Source: Marasmius tenuissimus (Eukaryota > Basidiomycota > Agaricomycetes > Agaricales > Marasmiaceae). From it: a stretch of DNA of 64,000 nucleotides. Positions within the stretch are counted from its first letter, which is position 1. Each line of letters starts with the position of its first letter. Location: the NCBI GenBank assembly GCA_029532415.1, contig JAQOTA010000053.1:5270001-5334000 (forward strand), in the 5' to 3' direction. The notes below the pieces were generated by a model. The model did no database searches and was not told the origin of the DNA. It saw nothing but the letters and a program-made list of their open reading frames with translations. Below, piece by piece: positions 11,023 to 22,930 of the stretch. Made by a program: the position numbers and the translations under genes.

Positions 11023-12142
11023 GATGTGTGTTCAGCCACGCAGAGTCAAAGAGGGTGTCTGGAAGCCTCAACAAGAGATCTTCCAGATACGCGTCCGCCA
11101 AATACCTCGAAACGGTCACCGGATGGAAGTCCAACCCGTTCTTCAGTGCCGTCCTGAACGAGAAGCTCCCCAACGCCGAGTTCCTGTGCATCCCCAGCCG
11201 GCGGTGTTGTACTCTCTCCAGCCGTGACCATCGATACGCGAAACCTCCTTTCCATCCCCAAAGTTCTTCCCAATTGCGGAGGAAAACTGTATCGGCATCC
11301 AGGTAGATCCCTCCAAATCGGTGATAGAGGACGAAACGCGCCATATCCGACAGGATAACCAAAAGTCCGTCATAAGTCGACGAAGACTTCGATCCCAAGG
11401 AGTTAAGTGTATTGTCGCTGTCTGCCTTCTTCGATGTCGATGGCGCCGCAGAACCGTCATATTCCACGTCTTGAATTTGATGACGTCTTTGAAGTGTGGA
11501 TGCAAGAAAGCTGCAGCCCACGGGTTGGCCTTCAGAGACTCGTACATGTCGCCTAGGGCGTTGGGATTGGGTACAGCAGCTGCAGGGCCGGGGTTGATCC
11601 ACAGCCAGAATGGAGGTCGGCATACACGCGGACTGGCAGGCCAGTCTTGGAGATGGTTCCCAGTGTTTTGGGTGAGAAGGAAGGATAGTAGAGCGAGATA
11701 CGGCTTGTCTGTGAAGGGACCCGCCCAGAACATGTGAAAAAGCTTGGGATTATCTGTATCGCAAGGTTCGGAGGGCTCGCTGTGGAGGAGGGGGTAGTTT
11801 CAGGTGCGGTTCCCACTCGGCACCTCGTTTCTGTGTTAGGCCGGTGTTGGGATGTTCGTGCTCTTCACCAAGGTGTCGATGTACAGGTATGGGAGTGAAG
11901 GCGGGTTCATCTTCAGCGATCTGAGTCTCTGTAGAGTTGGCCTCTTCGAGATAGATGTACTTCCAGTCGTCCAATCTTCCTGCGACGTGCCCGTTGACCG
12001 TTATCGAGACTTCCGCCTGGCCGGAGCACCTAAAGGCAGTCATGTACGTACTAAAAGAAAGTTCAGTGATTCGAACTAACGTTGAAGTCATGAATAAACG
12101 CACCTTTCCTTCGGAGAGATCTCCTTTTGTCCATTGTACCCA
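11023..12142 (-). pseudogene. G1: sugar transferase with DXD motif, broken copy
   Basis: Homologous to G2. It keeps FWAGPFTDKPYLALL and the DXD core RFGGIYLDADT. Relative to G2 it lacks 157 bp (G2 19701-19857), which shifts the frame: the N-terminal half reads in one frame (11733 downward) and the DXD half in another (11623 downward). The C-terminus is replaced: after FDSAWLNT at about 11025 the sequence switches to K-linker DNA and stops soon after, so the last two G2 exons are missing. Local indels also alter the segment after the DXD. Confidence 0.85.
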
Positions 12143-13499
12143 CTATCCGTATGATATTCGGTCTCTAGAACATCGTGTGGATGAGTCGTCGTCATTTCAT
12201 GCTGCTGCGACCGGTCCTCGAAGATTTCTGGAGCAGGACGGCGAGACTATCGGGTACCAGCTGATTCATTAATCATGGGCAAGATAGGTACAATGGCGAA
12301 TGGTACCCGTGAGGAGAGTTGGATCATGGGCGGCGGTCGGAGAACTCGACTCACTAACCGAGGGCCACTTAGCAGATAAAAAAGCTTATCAGCGCCGGAA
12401 AATATCCTAGGCATGGCTGTTACCCATGCCCTACTTGCTGCGTAAGTAGATAAGTTATGGATCGAATCATGAGTGCGTCCCAAATCGGCGACAGGTGAAC
12501 TTGCACTCACAGGATCACGGTTAACTTGAACTTGAATTATCGAGTGACGTGATTTCATGAGTATTGAGCTGGCGAGTTCAGTTGAACATTCAATAACGAA
12601 AATGCTGAGCATTGAGGGCGTTCGGAAGGTGGAGGTCGAGAAGCAACATTAGGAAGCGCCCAGGGCCATAGACGCCCAGCTGATAGGAACTCCCACGACG
12701 ATGAAATTCAGCTGGCTGCCAGCTGCCCACCACCATGAAATCGCAGACGCCTACGAGCTCTGCTTTCCGCTTGCCCGATACCCTCCTAGACACTGCCATT
12801 CAAATACTTCAACATGAACGCTACTCTGTATTTCATACTCGAGCCAGCAAGCACACGCTCAGCGTGTCAACGCCAAGACTCTAGTTTAGGACGAAGGATG
12901 GTGGATGTCAGGAGATGAAGTTGGAAGGTTTGAGCGAACCTGAAGTTCTGTATAGTGTCAGAACTTTGTTCGTCTCGTGAGATCCCTATCTGAACTCCGA
13001 ACGCATACTGAAACTGACGAATCACATTTGATAGCTCGTGGATCCAGTAGTGTTTTTACGCGCCAGTAAAATACTCATCCCGGCAAATCAATTTTATCGG
13101 GAAAAGACCCAAGGCATATCTTGCACCAGCTTTCTGACTCTATATCATATACCTCACAAGCTACGCTCGTACGGACCGTAATGAGCAGGTGAGTCTCAGC
13201 TCTCGTGCAGGCAGCCCAGAAGCTCATGTTATTAATTCAGGCTACAAGGATCCCATGATGTCGACAACAAGATCTACAAGGCGAAGAGTGAAAGTGAAGG
13301 GAAGAGGTGAAGCGGTCGAGCAGGATGGGAGACGGCAGTCGGATAAAGTGCATAGGGTTGTTTGAGAGCGGTGCAGACCTTGGGAGGCAAGCCTGTCGGA
13401 CTCTTACAACATTCTCTTTCCCCCCATTCCGCCGGTGCCCATCATGAGGTCTGAACCTCAGTGTATGTCAATGGGAACGAAGAGCCTCGCGCGTTTACG
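12143..13499 (+). pseudogene. M1: 5' block of the metallophosphoesterase-like unit, no catalytic part left
   Basis: From about 12500 the sequence follows the same course as 20980-21960 and 50460-51480: the cgttcggaaggtggagg block, a short ATGAGCAG exon with a GTGAGT donor (about 13183-13190), then an exon with KIYKAKSESEGKR, and a later piece reading WDRTSDDNS. Similarity fades by 13500, before the part that encodes the GHIHEAHG motif in M2 and M5. I do not know what the short 5' exons encode. Confidence 0.55.
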
Positions 13500-14001
13500 G
13501 AGGCGTCTGGGATAGGACCTCGGATGATAACTCGATAGTAGTAAACCCATGGCTCGGCAATGTGCACTCGAAGCACTTCACATCGCTTGCGATCGTCAGG
13601 TGTATCGTAGTCTGGATACTCGAGACTAGGTTAGACGCAACAGAACGGTTGTTTTCGCGACGGGAGATCATGATACGATGATTCTCGGGCTTAGGCTTGA
13701 CGATTTGTCGATGACAAATCGCAAAACGGATATCCGGCCCGGATTCTGACAACGTTGAACTCGCTGAACATGGGACTTGTCAGGACTTGTCTCTCTGATC
13801 TCACCAGGATCTCACCGCAAACAACACCCCCGCCCTGGGTCTTTCTATATCTCATTTCTGATAAACACCTGACGAGTTCCACATTGACGAAATCCTCACA
13901 AGACTGCCATCTGACTCAAAACGGAAAGGTAACGTCAGGCTATTTTGGTACATAGTGGCGATGGACTAGGACTGATCGGGGGCTTCAAATGCTGTCCGTT
14001 A
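13500..14001. other. Intergenic, no gene seen
   Basis: No recognised domain or module copy. It is bounded on the right by MITE C1. Confidence 0.4.
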
Positions 14002-14379
14002 CAGCTGTCGAAAAAATCGAAGAAAGTTTTTTCGATTTCACGCGTTCATAAACTTTCGTTCAACTGCCAAATATTTGTGGTGCGGCGTGCCAGTCGCGTG
14101 GCAAGTTCCAGGTCCAGCAAGCTTCAACTTTCAAGGATCCCAAGCCGCGTTATGCGCACATCACACCCTTTGGACACCTGAGAAGAGTTCGAGACGTGCT
14201 CTGTCGTCTTTTGTGTACTTTGAAGGTCCAGGAGAACGCAGCTGAGGGTGCATATTTTGGTGAAGGCGTGGAGCCAACGTGTTGTGGAGTTAGCCTTTAT
14301 TTTGTTTGGCACTAAACAAAGATTCTGAAGCCTGAAGGCGAGAAATCACAAAACTTTCTACAAATCTTTTCGACAGCTG
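14002..14379. mobile_element. MITE C1, TA-flanked, 378 bp
   Basis: Imperfect terminal inverted repeats of about 70 bp start CAGCTGTCGAAAA and end TTTTCGACAGCTG. The element is flanked by TA on both sides (14000-14001 and 14380-14381), as in Tc1/mariner-type elements. Its ends match those of the element at 47541-47935. It ends 37 bp before the K2 start codon, so it probably supplies or replaces the K2 core promoter or 5' UTR. Confidence 0.88.
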
Positions 14380-14416
14380 TACTCAGTCATCGAAAAACAA
14401 CTACCAGAAGAGAGCC

Positions 14417-17400
14417 ATGGCATCCTACGCAGAATTGAAGGACCTCGAAAAGACTCTCCAGTGGACTTTTGCGGACAAGTCGAGGTTGCAGGGCTTTCTG
14501 GCCACGAAGGGGCACCCTGCCCAGCAATTGTTGGATCGAATGCAGCAGGTAAGGCATGAATGTGCAGAGCAAAGGAACAAAAGCTGATTTCTTTCGAGCT
14601 CACCGATTACTCACACTTAACACCGGAGCTACGGCCTGCAGTCGTCACCGCCATGCTTCGTTTGTCGAAGAACTCTGGTCTACACCCAACATGCTTGTCG
14701 ATGCACAATGTGAGGAGGATTGGAAAACATCCCGTTGCTGCCGGAGGGTTCGGAGACGTCTGGAAGGGAACCATCGGCGACTCGAGTGAGCTGGTGTGTT
14801 TAAAGGTCGTGAAAGTATACATGTCGTCCAATTTGGAAAAACTGACGAATGTGCGTTGTCTTGCTATTCATCGCCGTACAACTGACTCATTAGTCTTCGG
14901 TAGGACTATCGGCGGGAAGCGATTCTATGGCGTCAATTGGAGCATCCAAACGTGTTGCCCTTTCTTGGGATATATCAACTCGAACTCGAGCAGGTTCAAC
15001 ATTTCTGTCTAATCTCTCCTTGGATGGAGAAAGGCAACCTCGTTGAGTTTTTGAAGGCTACGAAAAGGGAAGATGTAGATCACTACACACTGGTGGGTAG
15101 CTTGTCCCGCCTACAATCTTTGTACAGCGTAGTGCACGGAACACTGATGCAAACCTCTCAAGGTTTTTGACGTTGCGTCTGGGCTAGCTTACCTGCATAG
15201 CAAGAAGATCGTTCACAGCGACCTGAAAGGCGTCAACATACTCATTACAAGGTCAGAAAGAGCTTGCATCGCCGATTTTGGCTTGTCCCGTATCACTGAC
15301 TCGCAGGGCCTCCGAGTCACGACTTCCGCGACACGTCCTGCCGGAACCACACGATGGCTAGCCCCAGAGCTACTCGTCGGCAGCAGAGGGCCGTCAAAGA
15401 AGAGTGATGTTTACGCCTTCGCGTGCGTCTGTTGCGAGGTGAGCCTGCACACGAGCATACAGTTGTTTGATGGTCTCAGAACGGCATTTGAAAATAGATC
15501 TTCACTGGACTCCAACCGTTCCCCGAATACGCCAATGAAATGGCGGTAGCATTCAGTGTAGCACAAGGCAAACGTCCCTCGAGGCCAGAAGGGGCACCCG
15601 AACTCTCAAACGCGCTATGGGCTCTCATGAACACGTGCTGGGACGCAAAACCATCTTCTCGGCCGACTGCTGGTCACGTCCTTGAAAAGGTTAAAGGAAT
15701 ATCCCCAAAGGAGCTCACCCCGTTGGCCTCGGATTGGAGCGAGTCGCTGTTCACACAGGTCCGAGATAATATTGAATATCGTAGTAGGATCCACCAGAGA
15801 ACAACCTCGTTCGTTGATCCAATCGTTCCAAGTATGGCTCCTAATTCTTCTAATAGGGATCCCATCACCTGTCCTTTCCCCTCCTCACCTGTCCACGATC
15901 CGTTCAGTTCTTCCGAGGTCGAAACTCGAGTGGACGACAACTCCGGTCTATCATCAAATAGCGGCGTGAAGGATGTATCATCGCACCCAGATCACCTGAA
16001 GAACATATATGAGGCGCATCCCCAGGTTCAATCCAACGGTAGTCTTCCCACTCCGTTAGAAACGGACCCCAAGGAACAGGGAGGAGAGCTGACGAAGTTG
16101 ATTGGTGCGCTCTGCATCTGCTACACCTGCATCATTTCAGCAATTGATTCTTCAACTATTTTACTTCCTTCGCGATGTACACAGGCTTTATCACAGCAAC
16201 ACTCTCTGACGACTGGGCTCTTTACCATGACGTTTGTGAACATGCATCAGCCAGCGATTCCAATGCCAAGGAAGCTATACGGGCGTTAAGCAGAGAGTTC
16301 AAGTACGGCCAGCCCCCGGCTCAGCTTCATGCTACTCAGGTAAGTGATCCTTCTCTCATTCTGATATCTAGGCTGTGAACTTCGACCTTCACATCTAGCT
16401 TTGGGAAACCATGCTTTTAAACTCGTCAAATACATTCATAGGCCAGTCGACCTCTCGGAAATTCTTGGAAACCTTGGAAGAGCTTCTTTTGAACTCAAGA
16501 ACGAATCCTGGGGTGAAAAAGCGTGTGCTAGAGGTTCTGGCCGCTGCTGCGTATGCTAACGAGGGTAGTGAGTGATCTCTGTCTTGTCTTATGCTCTGGT
16601 GTTCGAACCGTCTTGAACATCTTTTGCGAGTAACCCTCTCTTTTTTTTGCGGCTATTTTTGTGGTTTCTCCTGATTGTACGCAATGGAATGCTAAATTTG
16701 GTGCTGTAGAGAAAGATAATGGATTTTGTGGCCTTTGGAAGAAAGTCAAACCGCACGACAAGTCGGATGAGGTATGTGGTGATTACCCTCTTCTTAACCT
16801 CTCACTAACTGCGACCAATAGGGAATGCCATTTGACACGGACGATGCCATGTTCAATCCTCCTACGGGTGGTGATCAGCGGTCCTACTCTGAGTCTCTGC
16901 CGTGTCAACAGCCGCGACTGCATCCAAATCATCATCGTATCGGCCAACAGCAACGGTATGATCACCAGCAACAGCAACACACGCAACAGAATCAGAGTCA
17001 GCCTCCCAACAGCCAGCCCGGCAAAACTGGCGATCTACTTCCGAAACCGAATGGCGATGCTGCGAAGGAGAGGACCAAGGATAGGGGAGAAGGGCGAGAA
17101 TGCGATCCCGACCGGGAGCGCAGTAGCGGTCGAGAACGCAAGGATTCGAATTGTGAACGTGATCTCGAACCACGGGAGAGGGATAAAGATAAAGACCGGT
17201 CGCGTCGTGAACACCGCGATCGGGACAGAGGCAAAGACGAGGACCGAGACCTGTTGGCTGCGCTTGGGCAGTACGAGGTCCTTGAGAGGGCTACGAGGGA
17301 AAGGAAGGTTGAGGAGGATAGCAAGAATCATGTTGGCGGGAGGAGGGGGAGGGTGAGTTTTTCCCTGCTATTGATCGGCAGAATGAACCTTACTAACATC

Positions 17401-17718
17401 TTTTTCACCCTCCTCAAACAGGACAGGATTGGAGGGCAGCTTCATCAAGAGGAACCACGTTTATCTCCAGGTCGCACTCCCCCTACAAGTACAAGATCAC
17501 CGAGCCCAAGCCTACATACCAGCGGTGCAGGGGCGCCTTCGAGAAGTCCTCAATCGGCCCCACTTTTGCCAACACCTGCGCCTCCTCTTATTCTTTGCCC
17601 CGGCGGGCGCTCGGATTTGGCAAGGCCCTCGTCTATCCTTCTCGGTGGTCTCGCTTTCGAACAGCGTGCTCCCTATAGCCATTCCACTCCTCCTCCTACA
17701 CAGCCAGGAATGAATTAG
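14417..17718 (+). CDS. K2: TKL kinase-VHS fusion lacking most of the GAT region, 889 aa
   Basis: Ten exons (14417-14548, 14599-14850, 14904-15092, 15163-15438, 15498-16104, 16185-16339, 16399-16567, 16710-16771, 16822-17352, 17422-17718) give 890 codons with no stop. The kinase keeps GGFGDV, VCLK, HSDLKGVN, DFG and RWLAPE. The linker jumps from PLETD straight to PKEQGGELTKLI, so about 950 bp present in K5 is missing in frame. The VHS part is complete (exons 6-7). In the last part KDEDRDLLAALGQYE shows that most of the GAT region was deleted in frame. The last intron (69 nt) has no stop and could also be read through. This is the only K copy on the plus strand. All GT-AG introns. Confidence 0.83.
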
Positions 17719-18747
17719 GCGCTCTGTATAAGCCCTTTTTTATATGCCGAGCATATTGCCGAGATATGTGGGCGACATATCCACGATATGGTGGCCATAT
17801 CAGTGCCATATCTTGGTCCCTGGGTCACGTCACGCATGAGAATGTCACTTGTGGCCTATGAATGTCGTTGTCGTGGTTGTCGTCGTCGTCGCTGCCGCTG
17901 CTGGACACTGGTCGACCTAAACTTCGAGCTGCTTGTGTTTTTATTCAAAGACTGTATTCAGACTATTTAGGGTATATGCGCGGCGGTAGGGTACTCGTAA
18001 ATTAAGAAAAAGCGTTCAGCCAAATTCTAATCCTCCCCCAGGTCGCCGGCGACCTGACCCTTCCTCAATCCACTGGCAACTGTCCTTGAAGTTGCATGCA
18101 ACTTAGCTGTGGTTGAATACCATCAGCAGGAACCATAATATGAGAGCGCAGAGTGGGAACTTACCTTGATTATGGACCAGAAAAGGGCCTTGTAGAATTT
18201 TCACTGAGCCTGAGCGGCGAACATGAGAATTGGAAGCAACACCTTGGCCCGGGGTGTTTGAACTTCGCACTGGCAGTCAGGGAGAGAGAGAACAAGACTT
18301 TTTGCAGTGCCGCCAGTCCAAATTTCGGACCGGACATCCGTTGGCTAGCTGAGCTGGGACAGCACCCCGCACCCTTCATGGCAGCGTACTCACTACTGGG
18401 CTTGCGAGCTGGATAGAGATAATGGATAGTAGGTAAATATGTGGGGATATACGATACAACTGTACGGATTAAACTATAAAAAACACCTCCATCTACAATC
18501 ACGCCTTCTGGGGGGAAGTAAAGAGAAAGGGAACATGTTAGTCGTCCGTAAGTAGTATTCATGCAGGGGTTCTAACAAACCAGAACGGAAAGACAGACGC
18601 AATAACGAGAAGGGAGGGGAGCGTGAGAATAGGAAACAAGGAGAAGCCCAGGAAGAAAATAACCACCAAAGAAGCAATAAGAGAATATAGTGGCCGATAC
18701 TTTTGGTTCTATAACACAACACACGACGTACCAACAAACTCCTACTC
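17719..18747. other. Convergent intergenic region between K2 and G2
   Basis: About 17735-17815 has a loose internal repeat of ATATC/GATAT words. From about 18400 on, the sequence matches the region downstream of G3 (about 48040-48378) and, from about 18530, 58640-58920, so it belongs to the duplicated G block and probably contains the G2 3' UTR. No further gene seen. Confidence 0.5.
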
Positions 18748-20523
18748 CTACTTCCATTGTATCCACTCTCCGTACATATTCGGCCTCTCCCCCCTGATGT
18801 AACCTTCGAAAGTTCGCTTCATCACCGTCGACCAGTCCAAGTCGCGCTTGTCCAGATCAACAGGATCATCGAGTGGATCCTGGTCATCCTTGACAGATAT
18901 GGTCATGCCAGACTCCATTCTTAACGCTTTACGCGCTTGTCGTTCACCAGCAGCGAAGCGAGTCCCGAGGTCAGGCCAGTTTCGAGTTGGGTCGAATGGT
19001 TTCCACCTGTGTGCAGTACCATGGTAAGTATTGTGCATACGTGAAGAAAGACAAGCACATACCAGAAGTTGTGGAAGTGATAGAAATAAGCTCCCTTAAA
19101 GAACCCGTGGAATCCGAGAGTCTGCGGTGCAGCGCTGGCTGCAAGCGGAGTGTCGAAAAACTCGGAGAATCTAGTGGATGGAACAAGTCAGTCTGAGCGA
19201 TCTACCCGCAAGAAAAGAAGGTACCCACTCAGTAAAGTATGGCTGAGGCGGTCTGTCCCTCTGGTAATACTCCGTGTTCAGCCACGCGGAGTCAAAGAGG
19301 GCGTCTGGAAGCCTCAACAAGAGACCTTCCAGATACGCGTCTGCCAAATACCTCGAAACGGTCATCGGATGGAAGTCCAACCCGTTCTTCAGCGCCGTCC
19401 TGAACAAGAAGCTCCCCAACGCCGAGTTCCTGTGCATCCTCAGCACCGCGGTGTTGTACTTCTCTAGCCGTGACCACCGATACGCGAAAGCTCCTTTCCA
19501 TCCCCAAAGTTCCTCCCAATCACGGAGGAAAATTGTATCGGCGTCCAGATAAATCCCTCCAAACCGGTGACAGAGAACGAAACGCGCCATATCCGACAGG
19601 ATCACCGAGATTCTGTCATAAGTCGACGAAGACTTCGATCTCAACCGGTTAAGCATATCGTCGCTGTCTGCCTTCTTCGATGTCGATGGCGCCGCAGAAC
19701 CAGATTCCCCGTTCTCGCCTTCTTCGCTCTCCTCGGAAGTGGTCTCTGGTTCAGCCTCCTTGTGCTTGACATTGATGACATGCCCACCAGAGTTGAACAG
19801 CGAGTCCTGCAACGCCCTCCATTCCTTCTTTATCTCGGGCACACCGTCCAGCTGCTCCGTCGTATTCCACGTCTTGAATTTGATGACGTCTTTGAAGTGT
19901 GGATGCAAGAAAGCTGCAGCCCACGGGTTGGCCTTCAGAGACTCGTACATGTCGCCTAGGGCATTGGGATTGGGTACAGCAGCTGCAGGGCCGGGGTTGA
20001 TCCACAGCCAGAATGGAGGTCGGCATACACGCGGACTGGCAGGCCAGTCTTGGAGATGGTTCCCAGTGTTTTGGGTGAGAAGGAAGGATAGTAGAGCGAG
20101 ATACGGCTTGTCTGTGAAGGGACCCGCCCAGAACATGTGAAAAAGCTTGGGATTATCTGTATCGCAAGGTTCGGAGGGCTCACTGTGGAGGAGGGGGTAG
20201 TTTCAGGTGCGGTTCCCACTCGGCACCTCGTTTCTGTGTTAGGCCGGTGTTGGGATGTTCGTGCTCTTCACCAAGGTGTCGATGTACAGGTATGGGAGTG
20301 AAGGCGGGTTCATCTTCAGCGATCTGAGTCTCTGTAGAGTTGGCCTCTTCGAGGTAGATGTACTTCCAGTCGTCCAATCTCCCTGCGACGTGCCCGTTGA
20401 CCGTTATCGAGACCCCCGCCTAGCCGGAGCACTAAAAGAATATTCAGTGATTCGAACTAACGTTGAATTCATGAATCAACGCACCTTTCCTTCGGGAAGA
20501 TCTCCCTCCGTCCATTGTACCCA
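18748..20523 (-). CDS. G2: membrane-type sugar transferase with DXD motif, best copy (5' end unresolved)
   Basis: Five exons join in one frame: 20523-20485 (WVQWTEGDLPEGK), 20419-20220, 20182-19229, 19170-19063 and 19006-18748, giving 519 residues to the TAG. The core RFGGIYLDADTIFLRDW, at about residue 290, is the DXD sugar-nucleotide site of the Gly_transf_sug family (GT32-like, related to Och1 and alpha-1,4-glycosyltransferases), whose members act in the Golgi on glycans or glycolipids. FWAGPFTDKPYLALL is near residue 95, and the end is FEGYIRGERPNMYGEWIQWK. The intron at 20219-20183 is only 37 nt; G3 has GTAGGA at its donor, which would be a stop if read, supporting splicing. I could not identify the start codon or a signal anchor: the candidate first exon near 20830 carries a TGA. 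Confidence 0.72.
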
Positions 20524-20979
20524 CTATCCGTATGATATTCGGTTTCTAGAGTATCGTGTGGATTCGTCGTCGTTCCATGCTACTACAACCGGTCCTGGGA
20601 GATATCTGGAAGTCAAGACGGTGAGACTATCGGGTACCAGCTGTCAGTCCCACTCACCGATTCATTAACCATGCGCAAGATAGGTAACGAATGATACCCG
20701 TGAGGATGATCTACTTCCGGTCAGCCAAAAAGTGAGTTGGATCATGGGCGACGGTCGGAGAACTCGACTCACCAACCAAGGGCCGCTTAGCAGATAAAAC
20801 AGTCAATCAGGGCCGTGAAATAGCCTAGGCATGGTTGCTACCCATGACCTGCTTGCTGTGTAAGTAGATAAATTATGGATCGAATCATGAGTGCGTCCCA
20901 AATTGAAATCGGCGACAGGTGAACTTGCACTCACAGGATCACGGTTCACCCGAACTTGTGTAAAAGTGAATGGTTCTGC
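20524..20979. other. 5' region of G2
   Basis: Shared with the 5' side of G1 (about 12143-12500), G3 (about 50000-50460) and a remnant at 59980-60230. It should hold the G2 promoter and first exon or exons. A conserved donor (GTGAGTCGAGTTCTCC) at about 20770 suggests an upstream exon, but the coding frame before it is interrupted in this copy. Confidence 0.4.
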
Positions 20980-22930
20980 TGAGATTGGTTTATCGAGTGA
21001 CGTGGTTTTATCAGTATCAAGCTGGCGAGTTCAGTTAAACACAGTAAGCAACGAAGATGCTGGGCACTGAGGGCGTTCGGAAGGTGGAGGTCGTTATAGG
21101 AAGCGCCCATAGACGCCTAGTTGATAGGAACTCCCACAATGAGATTTAGCTGGCTGCCAGCTGCCCACCACCACGAAACCGAAGTCGTGTACGAGCCTTG
21201 CAGTCAGCTTGACCCTGCCATCTAGATACCACAACATGGACGCACTACTCTATTTTTGTACCCGGATCAGCAAGCATACGCTCCGCGCGTCAATACCAAG
21301 ACTTTAGTGCAGCACAAACAATGTTGGATGTGAGGAGACAAAGCTAAGAGGCTTGAGCGGTCTTGAAGCTCTGTACACTGTCAGGATTCTGTTATCTCGT
21401 GAGTTTTGTATACGAATCTTCGATGCCTACTGGAACTAACAAATCGCATCTGACGCATCGCTCTGCGGTAGTGTTTTTATGTGCCAGCTAAAGCAAGAAA
21501 GGCCTCAAAACATTCATCACGGCACGTCAATTTATCAGGAAAGGCTGAAAGCACACCTTGCACCTGCGCTTCGACCCTCTAATGCTATCATCTTATACAA
21601 CAAGTTTCGCTCCTACGGACCGCGATGCGCAGGTGAGTTTCAGCTCTCGTGCAGGCAGCTCAGAAGTTCGTGTTATCTCAATCTAGGTTACAAGAACCCA
21701 GGATATTGACAATAGAATATGCAAATCGAAGACCGAAAGTGAGGGGAAGAGGCGTAACGGCCGGTCGAGTGGGCTGAGAGAAGGCAGTCGAATAAAGCGC
21801 ATAGGGCTGTTTGAGAGCGTCGCATATGTCGGGAGGTAAGTGTTCTCTTTCCCTCTCTTCTGCACCTCGCCCATCATGAGGTCTAAACCTCCCGTTCCCT
21901 CAGTGTACAACAACGCGAACGAAAGAGTCGCATGTTCACGGAGGCATCTGGGATGGGAACTCGGTTGATAATGATAGACGTACGGCTCGGCAATATTCAT
22001 TCGAAGCACTTTGTATGTTTCGACTCGAGGGTGGCTGGTGGAGGATGCAAACCGTCCGAATTAAATAGCATCTATCTTCTGGTCTGGATCGCGATTCTGA
22101 ATGGACGACAGAGACTTCGGGCCGCTCATCGATATGAAGACGATTTTCCAAGACCGATGTTCTGTACGACTGCAATCACCGATAACCAGTCTCGATCCGG
22201 GTTTCTGATGACGAAACACAACATACAGCCCAGCCCACGGACCTCCTTACAAAAACCTCAACCCCACTAATCACGGCGACTTTCCCGGATGCGAAGACCT
22301 CCGCAGATACCTACCCTCTCTTCAACCTCAAGCCCATGTATTCGGTCATATACACGAAGCACACGGGTCGTACACTCACCTCTGGAAAGACGATACCTGC
22401 CCAGAAATCCAGAACGACTTCACAATTCTGCAGGAGCTGGAAGATAGAGACCCCAATGTTGCGAGCACGGTATTTGTGAACCCGGCGAATTGATCTATGG
22501 GGAAACGCAGGGCGGAGTATGTCATGAAGGAATTTGGTGGTGATGGGTTTCGACCGATCGTGATGGATCTGTTGATTTAAGATGTTTATTTTTTACATGA
22601 CAGATGTTTGCACGATTCAAAATGGAAACACTCCGTTGTCGAGAGGTAAGCCTTGAGACACCACAGTAAACGACTGGCCCTGCGTCACGCGAACGGTGGA
22701 ATATTCTGGAGACCCTTGAGATCCCATAAGGGAGTCGTAGGGCTAAAGATTTCCCATTCATCTCGCCTAGGGGCTGAGAATGGTAGTTGGTCGAAGCAAC
22801 GGGCAGCACAATTTGAATTGTTGGATTTTCATCGAACCTGGTGTCATGTGTGGGTGCTTGTGGGTCCACAATCGCGTCACTACTCTGGCTTATGCATTAT
22901 GAATAATGACCACTGACTGATTTTATCAGC
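20980..22930 (+). pseudogene. M2: MPPED-type metallophosphoesterase, one of the two best preserved but broken
   Basis: The 3' part (about 22230-22580) reads GPPYKNLNPTNHGDFPGCED, then HVFGHIHEAHG, then STVFVNPAN and RPIV.DLLI before a TAA at 22578. GHIHEAHG is the metal-binding GHxH box of calcineurin-like phosphoesterases, and the closing NP...PIVVDL pattern is that of the MPPED1/2 subgroup. A TGA at 22491-22493 replaces a Trp (TGG in an intact gene, judged from the family pattern), and earlier frames upstream are also interrupted. The 5' exons (ATGCGCAG at about 21623, then TQDIDNR...KSKTESEGKRRN) are conserved among modules but not recognisable. About 22640-22930 matches 28900-29100 and 52120-52530. 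Confidence 0.72.

Noticed and set aside
12247..12612. A 121-codon minus frame upstream of G1 as the N-terminus of the sugar transferase.
   Set aside because: The equivalent frames in G2 and G3 are closed by stops within the first dozen codons, so it is not a conserved coding exon; the true 5' end of G remains unknown.
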